A stretch of DNA of 8,280 bases, taken from positions 1 to 8,280 of the forward strand of contig CAZOZX010000091.1 of assembly GCA_964584415.1 (NCBI GenBank), given 5' to 3'. Origin of the DNA: PHAA01 sp964584415 (lineage in GTDB: Bacteria > Bacillota > Syntrophomonadia > Syntrophomonadales > Syntrophomonadaceae). Under the pieces are notes generated by a model that was given only the letters and a program-made list of their open reading frames with translations, had not been told where the DNA came from and made no database searches. Each line of letters opens with the position of its first letter. The stretch's first letter is position 1. Of this stretch, positions 1 through 5,388 are shown one piece after another. Both the position numbers and the translations under genes were made by a program.

Positions 1-1
1 G

Positions 2-313
2 TTCAATCTCGGTTTCGCTAACCAGCCCGTTGCTCATACCAATCACCTGTTTAATTTCCTGGGCTTGTTTCTGGTGGGCCAAACCGGAGTATTATTGGGA
101 GGCTGCCCTTTAAGACAAATGGTACTAAGCAGTGAAGGCGATATGGATGCAGGGGTGACCGTTATCGGGATGTTGGTTGGTGCGGCCATATCCCATAACT
201 TTTTGCTGGCCTCGAGCGCAGCCGGTCCTACTAATTACGGTAAGATTGCCCTTATTGCAGGTATTGCGATTGTGAGCCTGATTGGTTGGTTGTATAGGGA
301 GGTGGAAGCCTAG
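2..313 (+). CDS. yedE: YedE/YeeE-family selenium (sulfur) transporter, C-terminal part
   Basis: Integral membrane protein expected to move a selenium or sulfur compound across the cytoplasmic membrane. Only the last 103 codons are present; the reading frame is open from base 2, so the gene begins outside the window. Three hydrophobic segments are visible: around NFLGLFLVGQTGVLLGG, around VTVIGMLVGAAISHNF, and IALIAGIAIVSLIGWLY just before the end. The family hallmarks are the HTNHLFNFLGL stretch and the GGCPLRQ motif, whose cysteine is a conserved functional position in YeeE/YedE transporters. A TTG at 65 could be read as a start but is internal to the conserved domain, so it is not the true start. 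The stop codon directly touches the ATG of the TusA-like gene, indicating one operon. Selenium as the substrate is a family-level inference; thiosulfate or another sulfur species is the alternative. Confidence 0.9.
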   Translation, partial: FNLGFANQPVAHTNHLFNFLGLFLVGQTGVLLGGCPLRQMVLSSEGDMDAGVTVIGMLVGAAISHNFLLASSAAGPTNYGKIALIAGIAIVSLIGWLYREVEA

Positions 314-523
314 ATGGATACTCTTGATGTACGGGGACTAAGTTGCCCGATTCCGGTTATTAAGACCCAAAAAGCGCTGTCCAAGGGGGTTGCCGAGCTG
401 CACATACTTGGATCGGGTAACGTATCTAAAGAAAATGTTACTAAGTTTGCTAAGTCGCAAGGTTATAATGTGACGATTGTAAGTGAAGACCCTAATGAAT
501 GGACCCTGAATATAAATAAATAG
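314..523 (+). CDS. TusA/SirA-like sulfur (selenium) carrier protein, stand-alone
   Basis: Small 69-residue cytoplasmic protein of the TusA (SirA/YedF N-terminal) fold. The N-terminus reads LDVRGLSCPIPVIKTQKAL; Cys11 in the CPIPV motif is the residue that carries persulfide (or possibly selenide) in TusA proteins. The rest fits the beta-alpha-beta-alpha-beta pattern with a conserved G.GNVSKENVTKFAKSQGY stretch. The start is set by an AGGGAGGTG ribosome binding site at 296-304, 9 bases before the ATG, and the ATG follows the yedE stop with no gap. Co-transcription with YedE suggests the pair imports and hands on Se or S, for example toward selenophosphate or a molybdenum-cofactor sulfuration step; this is inferred from context. 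Many Firmicute homologues (YedF) carry a second, DsrE-like domain of roughly 100 residues. It is absent here and I see no trace of it downstream. Confidence 0.9.
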   Translation: MDTLDVRGLSCPIPVIKTQKALSKGVAELHILGSGNVSKENVTKFAKSQGYNVTIVSEDPNEWTLNINK

Positions 524-795
524 TTTATCTATCCAAGAAGTCTAACTACAGGCAGACCGAGCCAAAAAGGCTGACAGTAGGGCAATAGAGAGACCTGCGC
601 ATGGGTCATATACTACGTCGATTGCGCAGGAAATCTGTATGCAAGCAGCTATCAGCTTTTTTGTGGCCTGCAAGCCTGGGTATCCGGACTTATATGATTT
701 AAGCGGGGAGACAATGTTTTTAAGCATTTCTTCCTAATCTGCGATTATTTGTTCGTCATATTGTCCAACCCCAGCGCATGTTTTATTCCGGACCG
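524..795. other. Intergenic region without a confident gene; hairpin and weak minus-strand ORF
   Basis: No plus-strand frame gives a supported gene; each is broken by stops. A minus-strand ORF of 61 codons (727 down to 542) begins with ATG preceded by AGGAAG at a reasonable spacing and ends convergently against the TusA-like gene. Its product has a Cys-containing, moderately hydrophobic C-terminal half (around CAGLSIALLSAFLARSAC) and resembles no family I know, so I leave it as a possible small protein at about 0.2. Within it lies a perfect 8-bp inverted repeat, CCTGCGCA at 594-601 and TGCGCAGG at 623-630, with a 21-nt loop and no U-tract, so it is not a standard terminator. No clear terminator follows the TusA-like gene. 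Confidence 0.5.
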
Positions 796-820
796 TTGCA
801 AGATAGGTATAATACACAGC
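796..820 (+). promoter_or_regulatory. Promoter -10 box of the moxR operon
   Basis: A perfect TATAAT lies at 808-813, which would start transcription near 820 and leave a leader of about 50 nt before the ATG at 870. The -35 position (783-791) holds no good TTGACA match. TTGCAA at 796-801 is too close to serve. The promoter may therefore be weak or activator-dependent. It also argues against the in-frame TTG at 822 as start codon, since transcription would begin almost on top of it. Confidence 0.5.
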
Positions 821-854
821 TTTGCTCAGCATTACCCAGCGTTACCAAGTGCAA

Positions 855-872
855 CGGAGGACAAAAAATATG
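855..872 (+). promoter_or_regulatory. Ribosome binding site that fixes the MoxR start
   Basis: CGGAGG at 855-860 stands 9 bases before ATG 870. The longer reading from TTG 822 has no comparable site and would add 16 residues without any recognised motif, so ATG 870 is chosen. Confidence 0.8.
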
Positions 873-1952
873 GCTATTATTAATGCTCTTGCCATCGCCA
901 TCCAGGCCGGAGTGCCGATATTGACCTGGGGGCCCCCGGGGGTAGGTAAAACCGCCACTGTGACTATGCTGGCGGAGGTTCTGGAACTTCCCCTGGAAGT
1001 GGTATTGGCGTCTATTCGCGAGCCTTCAGATTTTTCAGGCCTCCCAGTGATAACCAGTGAAGGGGTGCAGATGGAACCCCTGGCCTGGGCTCATCGCCTG
1101 GCTAAAGCCGGGAGGGGTGTACTGTTCCTGGACGAAATTTCTACTGCTGCCCCGGCGGTCCAATCAGCCTTATTAAGGGTAGTGTTGGAAAGGGTTGTGG
1201 GGGATTTGGCGCTTCCACCCGGCGTATCGGTTGTGGCCTCCGCCAATCCACCCGAAATAGCGGTGGGGGGATGGGATCTCTCTGCGCCTTTGGCCAACCG
1301 GTTTTGCCATTTGTTTTGGTCCCTAGATACCCAGGGCTGGATAGACGGGATGATAAGAGGTTGGTCTGTTGCTAGCCTGCCTCAGCTTCCTCCTCAATGG
1401 GAAGAATATATCCCCGAAAAACATGCGCTGGCTGCCTCTTTTATTCGTCACCGGCCCCATTTATTGCTGCAGCTTCCCAGAGATGAAGGTCAGGCCGGCA
1501 AAGCCTGGCCCTCCCCCCGCTCCTGGGCTATGGCCGCCAGATTGTCGGCGGCAGCTGATTCCGTGCAGGCTGAGGAGGATGTGGTGGCTGCTCTAATCGC
1601 CGGCTGCATCGGTGAAGGTGCCTGCCTGGAGTTCCTGGCCTGGTGCCGGGACCTAGATCTGCTGGATCCCGAAGAGGTCCTGGCTAATCCGTCCAGCCTG
1701 CGATTGCCGGAACGCGGCGATCAGGCCTTTGCTATACTGACAGCCGTTATCACCGCGGCAGTTGACAGGTTGACCGAAGAACGCTGGACAGCCGCCTGGA
1801 GTGTTCTGGCCCTGGCCGCTGATCAGGGGAAAAAGGACCTGGCCGCGGTTGCCGCCAAAAAATTAGCTTCATCCCGCAAACCCGAATTTATTTTACCGAT
1901 CAATGAGTTGCGGCAGTTTGTCCCCCTGCTGCAGCAGGGAGGTCTAATGTGA
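870..1952 (+). CDS. MoxR-type AAA+ ATPase
   Basis: Cytoplasmic AAA+ ATPase of 360 residues, expected to act as an ATP-driven chaperone that remodels a partner enzyme together with a VWA protein. Numbered from ATG 870, the ATPase core holds Walker A GPPGVGKT at 21-28, the subfamily motif EPSDFSGLPV at 51-60, Walker B GVLFLDEIS at 83-91, sensor 1 around ASANP at 123-127 and an arginine finger in LANRF (Arg144). The C-terminal half, from about residue 210, is a helical region rich in Ala and Leu (lid plus extra helices). It overlaps the next gene by 4 bases (GTGA) and belongs to a three-gene coupled operon ending in a DUF2201 VWA-like protein, a pairing typical of this MoxR subgroup. Related MoxR/VWA pairs such as CoxD/CoxE mature molybdenum hydroxylases; that role is only inferred here, from the nearby XdhC gene. 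The gene looks intact and more GC-rich than the following one. Confidence 0.92.
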   Translation: MAIINALAIAIQAGVPILTWGPPGVGKTATVTMLAEVLELPLEVVLASIREPSDFSGLPVITSEGVQMEPLAWAHRLAKAGRGVLFLDEISTAAPAVQSALLRVVLERVVGDLALPPGVSVVASANPPEIAVGGWDLSAPLANRFCHLFWSLDTQGWIDGMIRGWSVASLPQLPPQWEEYIPEKHALAASFIRHRPHLLLQLPRDEGQAGKAWPSPRSWAMAARLSAAADSVQAEEDVVAALIAGCIGEGACLEFLAWCRDLDLLDPEEVLANPSSLRLPERGDQAFAILTAVITAAVDRLTEERWTAAWSVLALAADQGKKDLAAVAAKKLASSRKPEFILPINELRQFVPLLQQGGLM

Positions 1953-2605
1953 ACCCTCCTCTATATGAATTTCGCAATCTGCCCTGGATTGAGAATGCCA
2001 CCGGAATACTGCTATCAGGCCGGGTTTTAGTTCGCCTGGATCGCGAGGAAAACCGTTTAGACTTTTATAATGCCGATGATTCAAAACTGCCTGCTTATCT
2101 CATTCACATGGTTTTCAACATTTTGCTGGGAGACGAATGGCCTGCGGAACTGGAGAGCTTGCATCAAAACCACCCTGATGAATGGAAGACTGAGGCCTGC
2201 AAAGGTCCCATGGAGTCCATGGAATACCGTCTCTATCGTAAACAAAAGAATATAATTTTCTGTTCATCTTTAATCAAAGTCCGCAACGGTCTTATCGAGA
2301 CTTTTTCGGTTTGTGCCGGGGATATGGCGCCTTTACTAAAAAATATTATTGAAGATATTCCTCCAGTGTTTCTGCCTAAACTAAAAAATAACCGTTATTC
2401 GCACCTCTTTCCTAATTTCTATCCCTATCCAATCGAAAAGAAATATGTGGAGCTCCCTCAGGCCATAGTACGGTATAGAGAAACAACCCATTATACCAAA
2501 ATCGATGAAAATCTACTTGCCGATAGTTTTCATCCTGCTGGCCAACCGTCAGGTATTATGGAAAGCGTGGAGGCCTTGAAATGCCTGGAGGTGTTACTGG
2601 CATGA
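1949..2605 (+). CDS. Uncharacterised protein between MoxR ATPase and VWA-like protein
   Basis: A 218-residue protein I do not recognise. It begins with GTG at 1949, overlapping the moxR stop as GTGA, with GGGAGG at 1937-1942 six bases upstream. Its stop overlaps the next start as ATGA, so all three genes are translationally coupled. No signal peptide, transmembrane segment or metal-binding cluster is visible; the four cysteines are scattered. The N-terminal half looks like mixed beta and alpha secondary structure (ILLSGRVLVRLDREENRLDFYN, then LPAYLIHMVFNILLG). The C-terminal half is polar with several aromatic residues (YSHLFPNFYPYPIEKKYVELP). By eye, base composition is richer in A/T than in moxR. 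Its fixed place between a chaperone ATPase and its VWA partner suggests an adaptor or client-recognition subunit, but that is inference from position only. Confidence 0.85.
   Translation: MNPPLYEFRNLPWIENATGILLSGRVLVRLDREENRLDFYNADDSKLPAYLIHMVFNILLGDEWPAELESLHQNHPDEWKTEACKGPMESMEYRLYRKQKNIIFCSSLIKVRNGLIETFSVCAGDMAPLLKNIIEDIPPVFLPKLKNNRYSHLFPNFYPYPIEKKYVELPQAIVRYRETTHYTKIDENLLADSFHPAGQPSGIMESVEALKCLEVLLA
2587..2604 (+). promoter_or_regulatory. Ribosome binding site that fixes the DUF2201 start
   Basis: GGAGGTG at 2587-2593 is followed 8 bases later by ATG 2602. An in-frame ATG at 2581 lies upstream of this site and lacks one of its own. The chosen start also gives the classic ATGA overlap with the preceding stop. 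Confidence 0.8.
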
Positions 2606-4026
2606 TTCTACCCCAAGAGTTACAGGCCGCCCGGGTTCTCCTGGCTAAAAAACGTCCTTACCTGGCGGCCGCAGCCTGGGCTTTACAGCCCATAGCCAGG
2701 CCTGGTTTGGATACGCTGGGAGTCGACATGTACTGGCGTCTCTACTATGATCCGGTTGTTTTGATCGAGTGGCCGGTTGATGGCATTGAGGCGATCCTTT
2801 ATCATGAAATTTGTCATCTGCTGCGTGACCATGCCGATAGAATGAAGCACTTTGATCCCCGCCTGAGCAACATGGCCACCGATGCAGAAATCAACGATGA
2901 TCTTATCCGCGAAAAGGTAAAATTCCCGATACCGCCCTTGACTCCTCAATCAATTGGGCAACCGGAAAATCTTCTCGCAGAGGAGTATTATGCTGCGTTA
3001 GAGAATCGGGAAAATTCAAAGAGACGAAATCAGCATGATCAACCTGGTTCGCCGGCGCAAAAAGATGAAGGCGGGCAGAGTAACCACCGGCCTGAGCCGC
3101 CAAATAATGAAAACAATACTGAACCAACTCCACCCCTTGCACCGGAGAAGAGGTCTCAACCGGTAGATGAAAATGATCGTGAATTGGGCTCAAACGGCCA
3201 GACTTCCGATTCTGAAGAATCAGGATGTGCTAACAATGACCGCGGTAGGCAAAAGGACGGGAAAGCTGAGGTTCCTGCACCGGCTGCGGGCAGCTGCGGT
3301 TCATGTGCTACCGGACAATTGGCTGCTTGGGAGGATGCACCCCCTGCCCAGGGATCATCATCTGGACTTAGTAAAACCGAAGGTGAACTTATCCGCCGGG
3401 AGGTTGCCAATCAAATCAAAGAATACGCTGCTGGGCAAGGTCAAGTACCAGGTCATTGGGCTCGCTGGGCCGAGCATATCCTTCATCCCCAAATTGACTG
3501 GCGCAAACAGCTGGCTTCAGCTATTCGACATGCTGCTGCTGACATCAATGGTGCTGCTGATTATTCCTATCGTCGACCCTCCCGGCGCCAGGGACAGATT
3601 GGTAACGGGGATATTATTTTTCCTTCCATGCGCTGTCCTTTGCCTGCCGTAGCCATCGTAGCCGACACCAGCGCCAGTATCTCCGATAAAATGCTGGCCC
3701 TAACCATGTCGGAGATATCCGGTATCTTGAAGTCGTTGGGACAGCGTCAAGGGGTATTCGTATTAGCTGTAGACCAGACGGTACAATCCTGCCGCCAGGT
3801 TTTCCGCCCCGAACAAATCCGGCTGGCTGGCGGGGGCGGAACTGATATGGGTGCCGGTTTAGCGGCCTTGGCCAAGTTGAAGCCTCGGCCACAATTAGGA
3901 ATAATCATAACCGATGGGCATACCTCTTGGCCTGAATCGCCCCCGAGAGGGATAAAAATAATTGTCGTCCTGTCGGGAGATGGAAAAGCACCGGGATGGG
4001 CGAAGGTGATCAAAATCAGCGCCTAG
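2602..4026 (+). CDS. DUF2201 protein: metallopeptidase-like domain plus VWA-like domain
   Basis: A 474-residue, probably cytoplasmic partner of the MoxR ATPase. The N-terminal part (about 1-130) matches the putative metallopeptidase domain of DUF2201 proteins: HEICHLLRDH at 68-77 provides an HExxH motif and a further His77, followed by ATDAEIND around 92-99, a conserved family signature. Residues about 130-250 form a polar, low-complexity linker rich in Asn, Gln, Glu and Pro, ending near a CGSC motif. The C-terminal part (about 350-474) is a VWA-like domain with a MIDAS-type metal site: DTSAS at 355-359, Thr414 in GGGGTDMGAG and Asp438 in ITDGH. The start is ATG 2602 rather than 2581. VWA partners of MoxR ATPases usually recruit or grip the client protein. 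Whether the HExxH domain cleaves anything is unknown for this family. No terminator is evident after the stop. Confidence 0.9.
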   Translation: MILPQELQAARVLLAKKRPYLAAAAWALQPIARPGLDTLGVDMYWRLYYDPVVLIEWPVDGIEAILYHEICHLLRDHADRMKHFDPRLSNMATDAEINDDLIREKVKFPIPPLTPQSIGQPENLLAEEYYAALENRENSKRRNQHDQPGSPAQKDEGGQSNHRPEPPNNENNTEPTPPLAPEKRSQPVDENDRELGSNGQTSDSEESGCANNDRGRQKDGKAEVPAPAAGSCGSCATGQLAAWEDAPPAQGSSSGLSKTEGELIRREVANQIKEYAAGQGQVPGHWARWAEHILHPQIDWRKQLASAIRHAAADINGAADYSYRRPSRRQGQIGNGDIIFPSMRCPLPAVAIVADTSASISDKMLALTMSEISGILKSLGQRQGVFVLAVDQTVQSCRQVFRPEQIRLAGGGGTDMGAGLAALAKLKPRPQLGIIITDGHTSWPESPPRGIKIIVVLSGDGKAPGWAKVIKISA

Positions 4027-4310
4027 CCATAAAAATCCCCCTATATTATAAGTTCAGAATAGATTTTGACTTGAGCGAGCAGACAAGGCTGTACCATGAT
4101 TAGCAAAATTCGAAAACACGGCTAGTAAATGTCGTTTTGTGAACCACTACGTGAAGCAACCATGATGGGGCAAATTGGCCCTGCCACATCGAGGTAAGGT
4201 CTTTCCCAATATGCAAGAAAGATAATGGTATACTATTCTAGAAGATGACATACATATTAGGATCTTCGGGTTGGCGGTAAGTACTATAGGCTAGCAGGAA
4301 AAGGGGGGCT
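4027..4310 (+). promoter_or_regulatory. Intergenic gap with extended -10 promoter for the XdhC gene
   Basis: No supported gene is found here, and the frame of the XdhC gene is closed by a stop a few codons upstream of its ATG. The best signal is TATACT at 4229-4234 preceded by TGG (4226-4228), an extended -10 element. It would start transcription near 4241 and leave a leader of about 70 nt. No good -35 is seen at the expected spacing. The -10 overlaps a small GTATAC-centred dyad. A short hairpin (GGGC/GCCC around 4168-4182) lacks a U-tract. I see no clear terminator for the upstream operon. Confidence 0.45.
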
Positions 4311-4883
4311 ATGGGTTTGGGTGAAGAAACCGTTATGGGCATAAAGGACATCGGTGGCAACGATAAATTGATCCTGGCCGGATCCGGCCCGGTAGCCTGG
4401 TACATATATAAATACGCTTCCATGCTGAGATACGATATAACCATAATCGATAACGATCCGGAAAAACTGATAAGGGATAGGTTTCCCCGAGCGGAGCATT
4501 TATTACTGGGAGATGTAGTCCAGCTATTAAAAAATTGTGAAATTGATGAGAATACCAGTATTGTAATAATCACCCGCCACCATGAGTTTGACGAACCAGC
4601 GCTGCTAGCCGTGATTAACTCCCCCGCTCGGTACATAGGTATCATGAGCAACAGGCGAGCGGTTACTGCCTATTTGAGCAAGTTGGAATCGCTGGGGATA
4701 ACTGAGGACCGCCTGGCTCGGGTGCATACCCCGATAGGATTGGATATAGGTGGCCAATTGGCTTCAGAAATAGCCCTGGCAGCGGTAGCCGAGATACAGG
4801 CGGTGAGATACAATCGCCCCGGCGGGATTATGACTATTAAAAAAAGCAATCATGAAATCGAAAAGCGGGATGATTGGTTTTAG
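4311..4883 (+). CDS. XdhC-family Rossmann-domain protein (short form)
   Basis: Cytoplasmic protein of 190 residues matching the C-terminal Rossmann domain of XdhC, the factor that binds molybdenum cofactor and promotes its sulfuration and insertion into xanthine dehydrogenase-type enzymes. A nucleotide-binding-like loop LILAGSGPVAWY sits at 20-31, followed by ITIIDNDPEKL. The family signature occurs near the C-terminus: YIGIMSNRRAV, a helix, then RVHTPIGLDIGGQLASEIALAAVAEI. Full-length XdhC/CoxI proteins have an additional N-terminal domain with a conserved Cys motif; it is absent, and a stop codon just upstream rules out an in-frame extension. The start ATG 4311 has a purine-rich AGGAAAAGGGGGG stretch directly upstream; ATG 4335 is a possible alternative. 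The gene appears to be its own transcription unit, with a promoter candidate at 4226-4234 and a strong terminator at 4917-4960. A role in Mo-hydroxylase maturation is inferred from the family. Confidence 0.88.
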   Translation: MGLGEETVMGIKDIGGNDKLILAGSGPVAWYIYKYASMLRYDITIIDNDPEKLIRDRFPRAEHLLLGDVVQLLKNCEIDENTSIVIITRHHEFDEPALLAVINSPARYIGIMSNRRAVTAYLSKLESLGITEDRLARVHTPIGLDIGGQLASEIALAAVAEIQAVRYNRPGGIMTIKKSNHEIEKRDDWF

Positions 4884-4916
4884 TTGTTAATCCAGTAGTG
4901 TACATTTTATTTTGTA

Positions 4917-4960
4917 GAACTAGACCTTGTGAAGCAGGTCTAGTTCCTTTTATTTTTTCT
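4917..4960 (+). terminator. Intrinsic terminator after the XdhC gene
   Basis: A perfect 11-bp stem, GAACTAGACCT (4917-4927) with AGGTCTAGTTC (4936-4946), closes an 8-nt loop and is followed by a T-rich tract (4948-4960). It works for the plus strand only, as there is no matching A-run on the other side. Confidence 0.95.
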
Positions 4961-5039
4961 GATTTATGAAAAAACCTGTAGCCGCATTCAAAATTCAGAT
5001 CTATTTTAGTTAATTAGCTTAACACAGCCTCCAATAAAA

Positions 5040-5058
5040 ATTGATTTCACCAATCAAT
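5040..5058. promoter_or_regulatory. Inverted repeat, possible operator
   Basis: Perfect 7-bp arms ATTGATT and AATCAAT flank the 5-nt spacer tcacc. It resembles a dimeric regulator site but not the FNR consensus, because the TTGAT/ATCAA half-sites are 7 rather than 4 bases apart. It lies in an otherwise empty AT-rich stretch about 350 bases before the FmdE gene and upstream of the likely promoter. An A-rich stretch with AACATA repeats follows at about 5074-5112. Confidence 0.35.
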
Positions 5059-5114
5059 ACCTTCCTGCTCGCCCAACATAACATAACAAAAAACAACATA
5101 AAATAAATAAAGTC

Positions 5115-5163
5115 AACAAACTCAAATTTGTTTATGTTAAAGTAAGAATTACAAAGTTAATAT
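5115..5163 (+). promoter_or_regulatory. Likely promoter region with overlapping dyad for the FmdE operon
   Basis: AT-rich sequence between the XdhC terminator and the leader of the FmdE operon. An imperfect 24-bp palindrome centred on CAAATTTG (5115-5138, 9 of 12 positions matching) overlaps a possible -35, TTGTTT at 5128-5133. Candidate -10 boxes are TACAAA at 5150-5155 (16-bp spacing) or TAATAT at 5158-5163; neither is strong, so the exact start point is not assigned. A repressor bound to the palindrome would block this promoter. Confidence 0.4.
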
Positions 5164-5164
5164 C

Positions 5165-5326
5165 TCCAAGCCTAATTACCAAGGACACCCTACTGAAAAC
5201 GACCTATGGCAAGATCCACAGGATGGTAAGAGAAGCCGGGCAGCCTTACTGTTTGGAAAGGAGCAGAAACGATCAAGTCCATGTTACTGTGTTGTCCTGG
5301 TGGGTAGACAGTAACATGTTTTTTTT
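5165..5326 (+). ncRNA. Candidate structured leader RNA (riboswitch or attenuator) of the FmdE operon
   Basis: About 160 nt of non-coding, more GC-balanced sequence between the AT-rich promoter region and a terminator that precedes the first gene of its operon. Visible pairings: ATCC-ACA-GGAT at 5214-5224; GGTAAG (5225-5230) with CTTACT (5245-5250), which includes one G-U pair; and a long-range match of ACC plus AGGACA (5178-5187, one bulged A) with TGTCCTGGT (5293-5301) in the terminator loop. TTACTGT occurs at 5246-5252 and again in the terminator 5' arm at 5284-5290, so the upstream copy could compete for the terminator 3' arm. A TGGAAAGG segment (5254-5261) recalls part of the Moco RNA motif, but I could not match the whole consensus to Moco, NiCo, cobalamin or c-di-GMP riboswitches. 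It could instead be a small RNA with its own terminator. Confidence 0.5.
5280..5326 (+). terminator. Intrinsic terminator in the leader of the FmdE operon
   Basis: A perfect 11-bp stem, CATGTTACTGT (5280-5290) with ACAGTAACATG (5308-5318), has a 17-nt loop and is followed by eight T residues (5319-5326). It lies about 60 bases upstream of the FmdE start codon with no gene just before it, the usual place for a regulated transcription attenuator. Confidence 0.92.
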
Positions 5327-5388
5327 GAACGGGTGCAACTAAATGATCATTAACCTAATTTAAGACGTTTAAAAGGAGCGACACAATA

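Noticed and set aside
822..869. Upstream TTG extension of the MoxR gene
   Set aside because: It lacks a ribosome binding site and almost coincides with the predicted transcription start; ATG 870 has CGGAGG at good spacing.
2581..2601. Upstream ATG for the DUF2201 gene
   Set aside because: The GGAGGTG site lies downstream of it and serves ATG 2602, which also forms the ATGA overlap.
3167..3652. Alternative-frame plus ORF of 161 codons inside the DUF2201 gene
   Set aside because: It lies within the frame encoding the linker and VWA-like domain and has no start context.
4238..4651. Minus-strand ORF opposite the XdhC gene
   Set aside because: The opposite strand carries the XdhC Rossmann and RVHTPIGLDIG motifs; the minus product resembles nothing.
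5040..5058. FNR-type site
   Set aside because: TTGAT and ATCAA half-sites are separated by 7 bases rather than the 4 of the FNR consensus.
5201..5270. Named riboswitch (Moco, NiCo, cobalamin or c-di-GMP)
   Set aside because: Only short fragments such as TGGAAAGG and GCCGGGCAGCC resemble these classes; the full conserved architecture could not be laid onto the sequence by eye.
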